Shown one piece after another: positions 27,075 to 37,436 of a stretch of DNA of 57,141 nt. The notes below the pieces were generated by a model, which saw only the letters and a list, made by a program, of their open reading frames with translations, was not told the DNA's origin and searched no databases. A program made the position numbers and the translations under genes. The stretch lies in contig NZ_JFYL01000014.1 of the NCBI RefSeq assembly GCF_000632455.1, forward strand, positions 1 to 57,141. The letters run 5' to 3'. Positions within the stretch are counted from its first letter, which is position 1, and every line of letters starts with the position of its first letter. Source of the stretch: Acinetobacter sp. Ver3. GTDB taxonomy: Bacteria > Pseudomonadota > Gammaproteobacteria > Pseudomonadales > Moraxellaceae.

Positions 27075-27530
27075 TTAAAATAACCCAATATACAAACCAT
27101 AAAGCAAACCTAAGGTCGCCCCAACCTCACCTACGACCAATAGTACCATCGCACCTCTCATGAGCAATTTTGGTAATTCAATACGCCCTAATTGATGTGG
27201 TTCTTTAAACTGATTTGTCGTATCTTTCAATAAGCCATGCAAAATATAACTTACAATAGAAAATGCAAAAAAGAAAATATTAATCAAAATAAAGAGCAAA
27301 TTTGTCGATTCATTCAACGCTGAAAAATATGCCATTACAGCTAGAATTAAAGTTGCAGGTGCATATAGCAAACTACTTCTATGCGCAATATCAACATAAT
27401 AATGTGCTCGAGCTTGTTTAGATAAGCTGATTTGCACATACTTCCAAACACCAGTAAGCATACCGGTCAATAAAAAAATACCACTAAAAAAAATAGCAAG
27501 TCTTACCGATAATTCCATTTGATCAATCAT
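27075..27530 (-). CDS. Integral membrane protein of unknown function
   Basis: A 151-residue protein with four hydrophobic segments (about 8-27, 52-70, 76-97 and 123-147). The loop after segment 1 is basic and the loop after segment 3 is polar. I recognise no family. AAGGA lies about 10 bases before the ATG at 27530; a second ATG four codons in is possible. It lies downstream of the terC-like gene on the same strand, but a strong terminator separates them. Confidence 0.72.
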   Translation of the reverse strand: MIDQMELSVRLAIFFSGIFLLTGMLTGVWKYVQISLSKQARAHYYVDIAHRSSLLYAPATLILAVMAYFSALNESTNLLFILINIFFFAFSIVSYILHGLLKDTTNQFKEPHQLGRIELPKLLMRGAMVLLVVGEVGATLGLLYGLYIGLF

Positions 27531-27639
27531 GATCTTACATTCCTTCGCTATAAAACAGATTGCAATATGTTTAGCATCTTATCTCATATTTCGTACTACG
27601 ACTTGGCTACCTCCATACCTTGTATAAAAATTTAAGCCA

Positions 27640-27669
27640 AAAAAAGCTCCTTTACGGAGCTTTTTTTAT
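27640..27669 (-). terminator. Terminator after the TerC/CBS gene
   Basis: AAAAAGCTCC-TTTAC-GGAGCTTTTTTT lies directly after the TerC/CBS gene stop; A- and T-runs allow it to work in both directions. Confidence 0.88.
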
Positions 27670-27675
27670 CAGACA

Positions 27676-29208
27676 CTAAAGCGTAATTTTAACGGTTTTA
27701 ATTCGATTATCTTCCATTTCTAGAATTTCAAAATTAACCCCTTGATGTTCGATCACCATACCAACTTCAACCGCCCCACTCGTTTTATCTAAAATCAGTC
27801 CTGCAACACTGAAGTAACCTGAGTCTTCTTGCACCAGATCTAAATCTAATATATCGAGCGCCAGCTCTAATTGATATAAATCTAACATACCAGACGCCTT
27901 CCAAGTGGTATCATCGATTTTAACCAATTCAAGCTGTTCATCAGCATCTGGGAATTCACCAGCAATTGCTTCAAAAACATCTAATGGTGAGATTAAGCCT
28001 TGAATATTGCCATATTCATTTGTAACAAGCACCAATGAACCTTTAGAAGTTCTTAATGTATTAATTGCATCAATCACTTTCATTTTTTCATAAATGAAAA
28101 TAGGACGGACACGTTTCATCAAATCTTTTAGTTGATCTGGATCATCTAATGCATCAATCAATTCTTTTGCACGTACAATCGTGATGACTTTATCCAATTG
28201 TCCACGGCAAACTGGGAAAAGACTATGAGGTACAGCTAATACCTGTTCACGAATTGCTTCGGCATCGTCTTCAATATTTACCCAAGAAATTTGATTTCGA
28301 GGTGTCATAATTGAAGCAACTGAACGTTCAGCAAGTGATAGCACACCACCAACCATATAACGTTCTTCATCACCAAAAGCTTGTTGAATTTCTTCAACTT
28401 CTTTCGATGTTGCAATATCGGCATCTAATTTACTGCCCATCAATTTCAAAATTGAATCTGCAGTTCGATGACGTAATGGGATCTTCGCTTGATTTTTTTC
28501 AAGATTACGATTCGAAAATTGATTAAATGCTTCAATTAGAATTGCAACACCAATACCTGAATAAATATAACCTTTAGGGATATGGAATCCAAAACCTTCA
28601 GCGATTAAACTTACACCGATCAATAACAAGAAACTTAAACAAAGGATAACCACCGTAGGATGGCGGTTAACAAACGTAGTTAACGGTTTTGATGCAATTA
28701 ACATGACAACCATAGCCACAATCATCGCAGCCATCATCACGTAAATATTATCTACCATACCAATCGCAGTGATCACTGAGTCGAGTGAAAATACCGCATC
28801 AAGCACGACGATCTGAGCCACAACTGCAGCAAAACCAGCGTATACGACATTGTTATTCGTTTTAATCTCGGGTTTACCCTCCATTTTTTCATGGAGTTCA
28901 TTGACAGCCTTATACACAAGGAATAGACCACCAAACAGTAATATCAAATCTCGACCTGAGAATGTTTTTCCAAAAATTTCAATCAATGGTTGAGTTAAAG
29001 TCACTAACCACGAGATCGCAAAAAGCAGACCTAGACGCATTAATAATGCGAGGGATAAACCGATTACACGGGCTTTATCACGTTGTTCTGGAGGAAGTTT
29101 TTCTGCAAGTATCGCAATAAATACTAAGTTATCAATACCTAAAACGATTTCAAGAATGATAAGGGTAATTAACCCTATCCAAATGCCAGGATCCAATAAA
29201 AATTCCAT
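27676..29208 (-). CDS. TerC-family membrane protein with CBS and CorC/HlyC domains
   Basis: A 510-residue, YoaE-like protein. The N-terminal TerC domain (about 1-225) has some seven membrane segments with acidic residues in [11 protein letters not shown] and [12 protein letters not shown]. Two CBS domains (about 290-410) and a C-terminal transporter-associated domain (about 425-508) follow. TerC proteins are linked to tellurite resistance and manganese export; the CBS part suggests control by adenine nucleotides or metal. AGGAG precedes the ATG. Its leader holds a GC-rich patch but no convincing yybP-ykoY riboswitch. Confidence 0.87.
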   Translation of the reverse strand: MEFLLDPGIWIGLITLIILEIVLGIDNLVFIAILAEKLPPEQRDKARVIGLSLALLMRLGLLFAISWLVTLTQPLIEIFGKTFSGRDLILLFGGLFLVYKAVNELHEKMEGKPEIKTNNNVVYAGFAAVVAQIVVLDAVFSLDSVITAIGMVDNIYVMMAAMIVAMVVMLIASKPLTTFVNRHPTVVILCLSFLLLIGVSLIAEGFGFHIPKGYIYSGIGVAILIEAFNQFSNRNLEKNQAKIPLRHRTADSILKLMGSKLDADIATSKEVEEIQQAFGDEERYMVGGVLSLAERSVASIMTPRNQISWVNIEDDAEAIREQVLAVPHSLFPVCRGQLDKVITIVRAKELIDALDDPDQLKDLMKRVRPIFIYEKMKVIDAINTLRTSKGSLVLVTNEYGNIQGLISPLDVFEAIAGEFPDADEQLELVKIDDTTWKASGMLDLYQLELALDILDLDLVQEDSGYFSVAGLILDKTSGAVEVGMVIEHQGVNFEILEMEDNRIKTVKITL

Positions 29209-29764
29209 ATTAGATCTCCTGGTTCTTATTATTTAAGATAATGTAAGAAGCTAAATTAGGCCAACACGGCGACGGGTCCATATATAAAGTTACCTTTTCA
29301 GAAATGATGAAACTATTATGCATAAGAATTTTATTTTGTAATTACTTTTTTTATGTTGAAAACAATTTTTTATGTAAATTTAGATCATATCTTTAGTCGT
29401 AATTGCCATCCTTGAATAGTCTTTGACATTTTCGACACAAAAAAAAATATCAGTGCCAAGTTATAGTTCCTCTATTTTTCAATAGAATTTGGTCAGCGTG
29501 GAATTGACATAAAGATATAATCACGAAGATCAAAAGAGCTGTATTTTTAGAATCTTCTGTTTTGATATAAATAAAGATATTTAAAGATCATTGAAATATG
29601 TTTTATAAAACTGAAGCCTATAGGTATCATGCCTTTTGTCTGATTTAAGGTAAGCGCTTGAACATAAGTTGATTATTTGAACAAAGTTCTTTTAATATAG
29701 GTTATGCTTCATGTAATATTTAAATCAATAAAAACAATTAAGTTACACTGACAAGGACGTAGCG
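29209..29764. other. Divergent intergenic region, TerC gene / marR
   Basis: A 556-base AT-rich gap with promoters for both genes. About 50 bases before the TerC gene is a GC-rich patch on the minus strand (29259-29280, containing GACCCGTCGCCGTGTTGGCC) just after a TATATAT tract, which could be a structured 5' leader. I see no supported ORF. Confidence 0.5.
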
Positions 29765-30229
29765 ATGTCAAAAAAATATGCAAAATTTTTACCTTCATCT
29801 GAAAATTTTGAACTCGAAAATTTTCCATTCTATTGGATCACTCAAGTCCATTCTCAGTATGTACTGAATGTTGACCATGTGCTCAAAAAGTATGGCGTTG
29901 ATAATTCTCGTCGACGTTTGCTTGTCGCATTGTCTACTAAGCCAGATGCAAGTGTTTCAGAACTCTCTGATATGATAGTGTCAAAAATGTCGACGACTAC
30001 AAAAATCGTTTACCGTTTAAAAGATGAAGGAATGGTTGATACTTACTCGTGTGAAAACGATGCCCGTATTACGCGTGTGGTACTAACACCAAAAGGTTTG
30101 GAAATGACAAAAAAAATTAATGACCTGATGAGTGTGGTTCTTGAACAAACATTTGAGGGATTAACCCCACTTCAAATTGAAAAACTAATGGAAAGCTTAA
30201 AGCATATTTTCAAAAATTTAGCGCATTAA
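29765..30229 (+). CDS. MarR-family transcriptional regulator
   Basis: A 154-residue MarR-type winged-helix protein. The DNA-binding part (about 55-110) includes SVSELSDMIVSKMSTTTKIVYRLKDEGMV and the wing ENDARITRVVLTPKG. C-terminal helices form the dimer. AAGGA lies 7 bases before the ATG. The upstream gap is long and the nearest divergent gene is the TerC/CBS protein, so the target could be itself or that gene. The ligand is unknown. Confidence 0.85.
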   Translation: MSKKYAKFLPSSENFELENFPFYWITQVHSQYVLNVDHVLKKYGVDNSRRRLLVALSTKPDASVSELSDMIVSKMSTTTKIVYRLKDEGMVDTYSCENDARITRVVLTPKGLEMTKKINDLMSVVLEQTFEGLTPLQIEKLMESLKHIFKNLAH

Positions 30230-30246
30230 TTTTCCTAAACTTTAGA

Positions 30247-30912
30247 TTAAAGCCCATCATCAAACATATTGAGTTGGGCTGTATTGTTCTGCCGTGGTTT
30301 TGGACAATAAAAACATTCAAATTCCTCTACTGGAAAGCCTTCAACAAAGTTCTGAATGTCGGGGGATTTTAAACTCAACCACTGATCTAATTTATGGTGC
30401 GGAATAATAATTACTGACCGTTTAACATCTCCAGGCTCATGAAAATCCTTCATCATTTCGTGATGAATAGCATCCATGGTAATCATCGTTGCTGAACGAT
30501 AAATAATTTGATCAATTTTCGTGATTTCATACAACGCTGCGATAAAAAATGCCTGACCATCTTTTCTTCTCACACCCCATCGTTGCGGTCGTCCATTAAT
30601 ATATTTTGCTTCATAAAACTCAGTGACTGGAATTACACCAAATTTACATTTTTCAAATGCTTCTTGAAAACTTCTTTTTTCGCTTAATGTTTCATTGCGT
30701 GCATTATAGGTTTTCTTCGCTATTTCTGTATCAGTTGCCCATTTTGGTATAAAACCAAAATTAACTAACCTCCACTCGTAGCCATGATCAGATTTAAATA
30801 ACAACGGGGTTTCGTAGCTTGGATAAACCTCTTCCACATATTCAAATGGAATATGTGGAAGTTCTAATGCTTGGATTTGATGCGCTTGTATTGGCTTAAA
30901 GTTGGCACACAT
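30247..30912 (-). CDS. yedK: SOS response-associated peptidase, YedK/HMCES (SRAP)
   Basis: A 221-residue SRAP-domain protein. The catalytic Cys is residue 2 (MCANF, exposed after Met removal), with NARNETL near 72-78, a Glu in VTEFYEA near 100-105, and the DFHEP His near 155. HMCES/YedK proteins crosslink covalently to abasic sites in single-stranded DNA through Cys2 and shield them during replication. The C-terminus is convergent with marR, 17 bases apart. I did not find a clear LexA box. Confidence 0.87.
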   Translation of the reverse strand: MCANFKPIQAHQIQALELPHIPFEYVEEVYPSYETPLLFKSDHGYEWRLVNFGFIPKWATDTEIAKKTYNARNETLSEKRSFQEAFEKCKFGVIPVTEFYEAKYINGRPQRWGVRRKDGQAFFIAALYEITKIDQIIYRSATMITMDAIHHEMMKDFHEPGDVKRSVIIIPHHKLDQWLSLKSPDIQNFVEGFPVEEFECFYCPKPRQNNTAQLNMFDDGL

Positions 30913-30971
30913 AGCATAATTTTCAATACTATAAAAAACTTAGGCTATTATAGCCGATCCAATTCAGTTCA

Positions 30972-32420
30972 TTATGATGATATTGGTACTGTCATCCAGT
31001 GTGTACGCGTGAATTCATCCATAATCCAATGCCCATTAAAGCGCCCTAATCCAGAGTTCTTTTCTCCACCGAATGGTGCATTAGCATGGTCCGCGACACT
31101 TATACCATTAATATGTGTCATTCCAATATCGAGTTTTGAAGCGATTTCTACTCCGCGCTCAATATCAGATGTACATACAGCACCAGATAAACCAAACGGT
31201 GTGTCATTGGCGATTTGAATTGCATGTGCCTCATCATCTGCTCTGATGATTGGCAGAATTGGTCCGAAGCTTTCCTCTTGAGCAATTGCATATGTCGGCA
31301 ACACATCGATAAACACATGAGGTGAAACCAAATTATTTTCAATACCCCCAGCATAGACCAACTTAGCACCTTCTATTTGAGCCTGATCAATAATTCGTTG
31401 ATGCTGCTTCACTTGTGTATTATTGATAATAGGCCCTATGAGCGTCTCATCAAGATTAGGATCACCCACAGGAATATCTTTTACTTTGTTTAAAAGCTTT
31501 TCAACATATTCATTGTGAATTGATTGATCTACGATGACACGATTAGTGCTCATACAGATTTGGCCTTGGTGAAGGAAGCGTCCCTTGATCGTCAAATCGA
31601 CTGCCAAATCTAAATCTGCATCTTTAAGAATTAATAATGGCGCATTTCCCCCAAGCTCTAAAGCAAGTCGTTTAATTCTAGAGCTGGCCATCGCTTTAGC
31701 ACCAACATTTTGTCCTACTTCTGTAGAGCCAGTGAATGAAATCATTTTCGGGATAGGATGCTCGACAAAATAATCCCCTATTTCACTACCACTACCCACA
31801 ATGACATTCAGTACACCAGCGGGCACACCCGCCTCTTCAAACAATTTCCCTAATAATGTTCCACCTGTAACAGGTGTGTCACTCGCAGGTTTTAGTACCA
31901 CTGTATTTCCACATGCGATTGCGCAAACAACCGATCGCATTGACAAATGAAATGGAAAATTCCAAGGGCTAATGACAGCAATAACACCCAACGCTTTGCG
32001 TTGATAAAAACTTTTTCTCGCAGGATCTTTACTTTCTAGCTGAACAGTTTGGATTTGATCAGGAAAAGTGAATGATTCTGAGATAATACCAAGCGCAGCA
32101 CTCACTTCAATATTTGCTTTGAGACGCGTACTTCCAGACTCGGTAATCAGCCAATCTATAATTTCGTCTTTACGTAATTGTATGATGTCATGCAGCTTCT
32201 GAATGACTTTCTTGCGATCTACAGCAGAAGCAATTAAGCCAAGATCAAATGCTTGTTGTGCTGCAGAAAAAGCAAGATCAACATCAGACTGATTCGCCGC
32301 TTGAATTTGGTGTATTTCTTTTAAATCAAATGGATTTAAATTTTGTATGACACGCTCTGAAGAGCCTTTTAACCAAGAACCGTTAATAAACTGTTGATTT
32401 AAATTTGAATATTGCGTATT
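30972..32420 (-). pseudogene. Aldehyde dehydrogenase, full-length frame but no start codon
   Basis: The frame codes for a complete NAD(P)-dependent aldehyde dehydrogenase of about 480 residues. It shows QQFINGSW at the N-terminus, SPWNFPFHLS, FTGSTEVG, the Glu in LELGGNAP, the catalytic Cys in HQGQICMS, and PFGGEKNSGLGR. Just upstream of the first coding triplets (32418-32420) is an in-frame TAA, and the first ATG, GTG or TTG in frame is the GTG at 32105, which would delete about 105 residues of the fold. A Shine-Dalgarno-like AGAGGGA (32426-32432) is in place where the ATG should be, so a small deletion probably removed the start codon. It may be silent, weakly translated, or a sequencing error. 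It resembles vanillin/benzaldehyde dehydrogenases. Confidence 0.72.
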
Positions 32421-32478
32421 TTATGTCCCTCTACATGCCACTTTTTACCCAATGGTCAACTATTTTACACAATCGTAA

Positions 32479-32502
32479 AAAAAGCCTCCGGAGAGGCTTT
32501 TT
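32479..32502 (-). terminator. Terminator after glcB
   Basis: AAAAAGCCTC-CGGA-GAGGCTTTTT lies 9 bases after the glcB stop. Confidence 0.92.
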
Positions 32503-32510
32503 TATTTTAA

Positions 32511-34673
32511 TTAGTCACCAGTGTAACCTTTAAGCTTCAAGCGGTAAGCATGAAGTAATGGTTCTGTATAACCTGATGGTTGTTCAGCACCTTTAAACAC
32601 TAAATCATATGCTGCTTGGTAAGCATAACCGTCAAACCCAGGCGCCATTGGTGTGTACGCTGGATCGTTCGCATTTTGCTCATCTACAATTTTAGCCATA
32701 CGTTGCATTACTTCTTCAACTTGCTCTTTAGTCACGATACCGTGACGTAACCAGTTAGCAACGTGTTGAGATGAAATACGTAAAGTTGCACGGTCTTCCA
32801 TCAAACCAACGTTGTTGATGTCTGGAACTTTAGAACAACCAACACCCAAATCAACCCAACGAACAACATAACCAAGAATACCCTGAAGGTTATTTTCTAA
32901 CTCTTTGGTTTTCTCATCATCAGTCCAATTCGTATCAGTCGCTAATGGTGGAGTTAATAAATCATCTAAAGGTAATGCTTCAGTTTTTAACAACTCTTGT
33001 TGACGCGCTGAAACATTACATTGGTGATAGTGGATCGCATGAATTACAGCACCAGATGGTGATGGAACCCAAGCACAGCTCGCACCAGCTTCAGGATGCT
33101 CAATTTTAGTTTTATACATGTCTAAAAGCATATCTGGTTTAGGCCACATACCTTTACCAATTTGTGCTTTGCCACGTAAGCCTGCTTGTAAACCAACCAT
33201 TACGTTACGGTTTTCATATGCAGGGAACCAAATTTGAGATTTAACTTCACCCTTACGAACGAATGGACCTGCTTCCATAAAGGTATGGATTTCGTCACCT
33301 GTACGGTCCATGAATCCTGTGTTAATGAAGATGGTACGATCTTTCGCTTGAGCAATACAGTTTTTCAAGTTTACAGAAGTACGGCGCTCTTCATCCATGA
33401 TCCCGATTTTAAGCGTTTTTGCTGGCAAACCTAGAGCTTGTTCTGCACGCTCAAATAGTTCAACTGCAAATGCAACTTCTTCAGGGCCATGCATCTTAGG
33501 TTTAACGATATACATTGAACCTTTACGAGAGTTCTTGATTTCATTTTGACCTTTGATGTCAGCAAACGTTAATAACGGTGTGATCAATGCATCCATGATA
33601 CCTTCATAGATTTCTTGACCATCCACAAGGATCGCCGGGTTCGTCATCAAATGACCAACGTTACGAAGAAGCATCAATGAACGACCGTGTAAAGTTGTTT
33701 CGCCACCGATCAGATTTTTGTGGGTACGGTCTTTGTTTAAAGCACGAGTAATGGTTTTACCATTTTTCTCGATTTTCTCTTCCAAAGTACCCTTCATCAA
33801 ACCTAACCAGTTACGGTAGCCTTCAACTTTTTCTTCAGCATCAACCGCAGCAATTGAGTCTTCCAAATCTTGGATCGTTGTTACCGCAGATTCTAAAACA
33901 AGATCTTTTACGCCAGCAGCATCCGTTTGACCAATTGGGCTTGTCGCATCGATTTCAATGATGACATGTAGACCATTATTTAATAAAACGATCTCTGTCG
34001 GCGCAGACTCTTCACCATTAAAACCTACAAATTGAGCTTCTTTAGCCAAATTCGTTGTGCTGCCATCTTTAAGCGTTACCACTAATTTTTTTGCTTCAAC
34101 AGCGTATTTCGTAGCATCCGCATGTGATCCATTTGCTAAAGGGAAAGTTTCATTTAAGAAATTTTTAGCAAAGGCGATAACTTTTTCGCCGCGAACAGGG
34201 TTATACCCCTTACCTTTTTCCGCACCACCTTCTTCCGAGATAACATCGAAACCATACAATGCGTCATATAAAGAGCCCCAACGAGCATTTGCAGCGTTCA
34301 AGCAGTAACGTGCATTACGTACAGGCACAACCAATTGTGCACCCGCCAATAGTGCGATTTCTTCATCTACATTTTCAGTTGTAATTTGAAAATCTTCTAC
34401 TTCTGGTAATAAGTAGCCAATTTCTGTCAGGAAAGCTTTGTAAGCTCCTAATTCAAATTTATTATTGCGGTGCCATTCATCAATTTTCGCTTGAATGTCA
34501 TCACGCTTAGCCAAGAGTGCTTTATTTTTTGGGCTAAGATCAACAACGACTTGTTCAAAGTTTTTCCAGTAAGTTTCACTGTCTAAACCAGAACCTGGTA
34601 GTGCTTCATTTTCGATGAAATCGTAGAGTTCTTTAGCAATCGCTAACTTGCCTTTCTGAATACGTGCAGTCAT
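32511..34673 (-). CDS. glcB: Malate synthase G
   Basis: A 720-residue malate synthase G, which condenses glyoxylate with acetyl-CoA to malate in the glyoxylate shunt. Length matches the G isoform. [19 protein letters not shown], the [13 protein letters not shown] segment with metal-binding acidic residues, and the Cys-containing catalytic region near 615 are present. AGGA lies 6 bases before the ATG. It is monocistronic, with a strong -10 element and phased repeats upstream. No aceA or glc operon is adjacent. Confidence 0.96.
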   Translation of the reverse strand: MTARIQKGKLAIAKELYDFIENEALPGSGLDSETYWKNFEQVVVDLSPKNKALLAKRDDIQAKIDEWHRNNKFELGAYKAFLTEIGYLLPEVEDFQITTENVDEEIALLAGAQLVVPVRNARYCLNAANARWGSLYDALYGFDVISEEGGAEKGKGYNPVRGEKVIAFAKNFLNETFPLANGSHADATKYAVEAKKLVVTLKDGSTTNLAKEAQFVGFNGEESAPTEIVLLNNGLHVIIEIDATSPIGQTDAAGVKDLVLESAVTTIQDLEDSIAAVDAEEKVEGYRNWLGLMKGTLEEKIEKNGKTITRALNKDRTHKNLIGGETTLHGRSLMLLRNVGHLMTNPAILVDGQEIYEGIMDALITPLLTFADIKGQNEIKNSRKGSMYIVKPKMHGPEEVAFAVELFERAEQALGLPAKTLKIGIMDEERRTSVNLKNCIAQAKDRTIFINTGFMDRTGDEIHTFMEAGPFVRKGEVKSQIWFPAYENRNVMVGLQAGLRGKAQIGKGMWPKPDMLLDMYKTKIEHPEAGASCAWVPSPSGAVIHAIHYHQCNVSARQQELLKTEALPLDDLLTPPLATDTNWTDDEKTKELENNLQGILGYVVRWVDLGVGCSKVPDINNVGLMEDRATLRISSQHVANWLRHGIVTKEQVEEVMQRMAKIVDEQNANDPAYTPMAPGFDGYAYQAAYDLVFKGAEQPSGYTEPLLHAYRLKLKGYTGD

Positions 34674-34713
34674 TGTCTTTCCTGATATTGCTACTTTTTA
34701 TACAAGAGAATCT

Positions 34714-34767
34714 AGTATACCCATTTATAAATTGCTGAATAGTAATATCACATTGCTAAATAGTGAT
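34714..34767 (-). promoter_or_regulatory. glcB promoter with 21-bp-phased direct repeats
   Basis: On the minus strand a near-consensus -10, TATACT (34714-34719), has only a weak -35 region. Two 16-bp direct repeats, ATTGCTGAATAGTAAT (34731-34746, written on the plus strand) and ATTGCTAAATAGTGAT (34752-34767), differ at two positions and start 21 bases apart, two helical turns. The inner copy overlaps the -35 position, as expected for an activator-dependent promoter. Confidence 0.6.
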
Positions 34768-34983
34768 CATTTATTATAGACACCAATCAGCTGAGACTTT
34801 TGATCTATTACTTATTGAGTCGCTTTAATTCAACAATCTAATTACAGTGTATAAAGTTTTATAAAGGTAGAAATTAGACTTAAGTGCCAATTTCCATCAA
34901 ATTTGATTTAATTTAAACCAATATGTCTATTTTCTCTACGCTTTTAAGCGACGATTTCAAATTTATTCAACTCCAAATAAAAA

Positions 34984-35008
34984 AACCCAAACATCATCTG
35001 TTTGGGTT
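34984..35008 (-). terminator. Terminator after zapE
   Basis: AACCCAAAC-ATCATCT-GTTTGGGTT; the minus-strand 3' side continues TTTTTATT. Confidence 0.88.
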
Positions 35009-35027
35009 CATTTTTGAATTCTCACAT

Positions 35028-36170
35028 TTATTCAGTAGGCATATCAATTTGTCGATGCGCAGATTGTAAATAGTCATCTGATTGCATTTCAAGTAAACGT
35101 GAACGTGTACGTTCGATTTCAAACGCTAATTTTTCGCCACTATATATATCAATGATACTGGCATGTGAGGTCAGTAATAATTTAACACCACGATCATAAA
35201 ACTCATCGACTAAATAAATGAATCGGCGTGTCCCTTCTGATAAATAATCATTTAGATCGGGAACATTACTGACTAGGACTGTATTATAAGTATTCGCAAT
35301 TTCGATAAAGTCCGCAGGACTTCGTGGCTTCATACAGAGTTCAGAAAACTCACACCATAATACATCTTCAGTATGACCAATCGTATCGACATTACGTCCA
35401 TTAATGATGATCGGTTCTTCACTCACATTTTGAGCGCTGGTTAATGCTGAAAAACGTTGTGCCATCCATACCTGATTATCATGGCTTAAAGGTGATTTGA
35501 ACAATTGCGCTTGTTTCAGTACACGCAAACGATAGTCAACACCTGCATCCACATTCAAAATGACACAGTTCTTTTTTACCATTTCAATCGTTGGAATAAA
35601 GCGGTCGCGATGTATGCCGTTCTTGTATAAACCATCTGGTGCAATGTTTGATGTCGCAACAAGTGTAATTCCACGAACAAATAGCTTTTGGAATAAATCA
35701 CTTAAAATCATCGCATCAGTGACATTTGATACAAAGAATTCATCAAAACAAATCACAACCGCATCTTTGTAAATTTGATCAGCAACGATGTCGAGTGGAT
35801 TTTGTTGTCCTGAATTTTTATTTAACTCTTTATGCACATATTGCATAAAATGATGGAAATGCATACGCGTCTTGCGACGGAAAGGTATCGCATCATAAAA
35901 CTGGTCCATCAACCAAGTTTTTCCACGCCCAACACCACCCCACATATAAACACCCTTCGGGGCAGTTTGACGGCGAAAACGTCGAAACGCTTTTTTAGAA
36001 GCTTTATATCGTAAGATCAGTTCTTCCCAAACACGATTAAGTTCATGTACAGCTTGAGCTTGAGCATCATCAGGCATAAATTGTCCTGACGAAATTGCGT
36101 GAGCATAACGTTCTGCAGGTGATTGCGGAGTGTGACTTAAACTATTTTGCGAAGAATGAGAATGGAACAT
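35028..36170 (-). CDS. zapE: Cell division ATPase ZapE (AFG1-like)
   Basis: A 380-residue AFG1-type P-loop ATPase. Walker A is GGVGRGKTW (about residues 77-85) and Walker B is VICFDEFFV (about 138-146), followed by the family's LVATSNIAPDGLY and LLLTSHAS segments. In E. coli ZapE interacts with FtsZ at the septum late in division and under stress. Length is normal. There is no strong ribosome site before the ATG. It appears monocistronic. Confidence 0.9.
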   Translation of the reverse strand: MFHSHSSQNSLSHTPQSPAERYAHAISSGQFMPDDAQAQAVHELNRVWEELILRYKASKKAFRRFRRQTAPKGVYMWGGVGRGKTWLMDQFYDAIPFRRKTRMHFHHFMQYVHKELNKNSGQQNPLDIVADQIYKDAVVICFDEFFVSNVTDAMILSDLFQKLFVRGITLVATSNIAPDGLYKNGIHRDRFIPTIEMVKKNCVILNVDAGVDYRLRVLKQAQLFKSPLSHDNQVWMAQRFSALTSAQNVSEEPIIINGRNVDTIGHTEDVLWCEFSELCMKPRSPADFIEIANTYNTVLVSNVPDLNDYLSEGTRRFIYLVDEFYDRGVKLLLTSHASIIDIYSGEKLAFEIERTRSRLLEMQSDDYLQSAHRQIDMPTE

Positions 36171-36270
36171 AGATATAGATTACTTTTTTAGGCCGTCGGA
36201 AGTATAACGAATATTTAAAAAAATGATAAATAACACTTTGGCATATACCATTTGAGCATACATGCTGAGG

Positions 36271-37281
36271 TTATTTCCCATACTGTCGTGGACTTTGTCC
36301 AAACCATCTTTTAAAAGCATGGTTAAATGCTGCAGGTTCTGAATATCCAAGCATTTCAGCTATTACTTCGATCGAATACTCTTTGTACTCAATCAATCGA
36401 AGCGCTTTCTCTCGAATGAGTTGCTCCCGTATTTGCTTATAGCTTGTATTCAGTTGGTTAAGCTGATGTCGCAAAGTACGCTCTGGAATATTCAAAGCTT
36501 GAGCAGTTTCTGCCATTGTTGGAATCTGCCCCGTTTGTAAATCCAAATAATCGTGAATTCTTTGAATCAACTGGTGTTGATTCAATTGTTGCGCATTTAA
36601 TCTTTCGATCTCAGCATTACATCTTTGTTGGTGGACATTAAATGTGATTTGATCAGCTGAAGGCAACTTCAATTCTAAAATTTCTGCATCAAAAATCAGT
36701 CGAAATTTGTCTTGTTCAAACCGAACTTGTTCACTGAAATAATTCAAATACTTGTTCAAAAAAATGGATTCTTTCGGTCGTGAAAACGGCAATTCAATCT
36801 GCACTTCAGGAAAAGGCAATCCTATCATTTTGTAGATATCTTGCACGAATTTAACCGTACCTGAAATTTCACATTGAGCCCTGAACTCATCAACTTCACT
36901 TTGTAAATTGAGAGGCTCATAACATAAAGCCGCATAGACACTCGTCTGCTCTAATGTAAGTCTACCCGATAAATGGGTAAGCGCTTGATAGCGTATTCCA
37001 TTTGTGAGAGCCGCACCGACATTCGGGCTTGTGACCAATAGCATGAGAAGCGGACCATAGCCTGCGAGCGCATAATGTTGACCGACATCTGAACCGAGCA
37101 GCGGGTTAACCCCTTTAGCAATAATTCTTTGAATGATTTGTTCTAATTCAGGTTGAATCGTTGAACTCGGATCTAAGGCATCCGCCTTTAAACCGACAGC
37201 TTCCAATCTTTCGTCCACATTTATTCCGACTTGTCGCATACCCTGTATGAGATACAACAAACCGAGAATCGACCTTTTCAT
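36271..37281 (-). CDS. AraC-family transcriptional regulator (OruR/ArgR type)
   Basis: A 336-residue regulator with an N-terminal arabinose-binding-like domain of the OruR group (about 15-195) and a C-terminal AraC helix-turn-helix (about 240-335). The second helix-turn-helix holds EVIAEMLGYSEPAAFNHAFKRWFGQSPRQYGK-type residues (read in two parts: EVIAEMLGYSEPAAF and KRWFGQSPRQY). It is divergent from a flavin monooxygenase gene across a 155-base region with a palindrome, so it probably controls that gene in response to the monooxygenase substrate. Confidence 0.86.
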   Translation of the reverse strand: MKRSILGLLYLIQGMRQVGINVDERLEAVGLKADALDPSSTIQPELEQIIQRIIAKGVNPLLGSDVGQHYALAGYGPLLMLLVTSPNVGAALTNGIRYQALTHLSGRLTLEQTSVYAALCYEPLNLQSEVDEFRAQCEISGTVKFVQDIYKMIGLPFPEVQIELPFSRPKESIFLNKYLNYFSEQVRFEQDKFRLIFDAEILELKLPSADQITFNVHQQRCNAEIERLNAQQLNQHQLIQRIHDYLDLQTGQIPTMAETAQALNIPERTLRHQLNQLNTSYKQIREQLIREKALRLIEYKEYSIEVIAEMLGYSEPAAFNHAFKRWFGQSPRQYGK

Positions 37282-37386
37282 AAATCAGAATTTTAAAATT
37301 AAAGTTGCATATGTTTTACCCTAAAAAAAAGGGAAAGAATATTGCCGAAAATATCAATATTAAATGTCAATGAAATCATGTCAGTT

Positions 37387-37400
37387 TCAGTCCAGACTGA
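37387..37400. promoter_or_regulatory. 14-bp palindrome in the araC-like / monooxygenase promoter
   Basis: TCAGTC-CA-GACTGA lies just upstream of a TATGAT -10 candidate (37402-37407) for the monooxygenase gene. It is a candidate operator; AraC proteins more often use direct repeats, so another regulator is possible. Confidence 0.4.
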
Positions 37401-37436
37401 TTATGATAGCTTCAAATAATATAAACGAGTATTAAA

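Larger units (their letters stand above)
34674..35027. other. Intergenic region glcB / zapE
   Basis: A 354-base gap holding the glcB promoter and the zapE terminator. The middle (about 34770-34970) is AT-rich, with no feature I can support. Confidence 0.6.

Noticed and set aside
29209..29300. yybP-ykoY manganese riboswitch before the TerC gene
   Set aside because: The conserved core elements are not recognisable; only a GC-rich patch is seen.
30972..32105. GTG at 32105 as the natural start of the aldehyde dehydrogenase
   Set aside because: It would remove about 105 residues that clearly translate as aldehyde dehydrogenase N-terminus in the same open frame.
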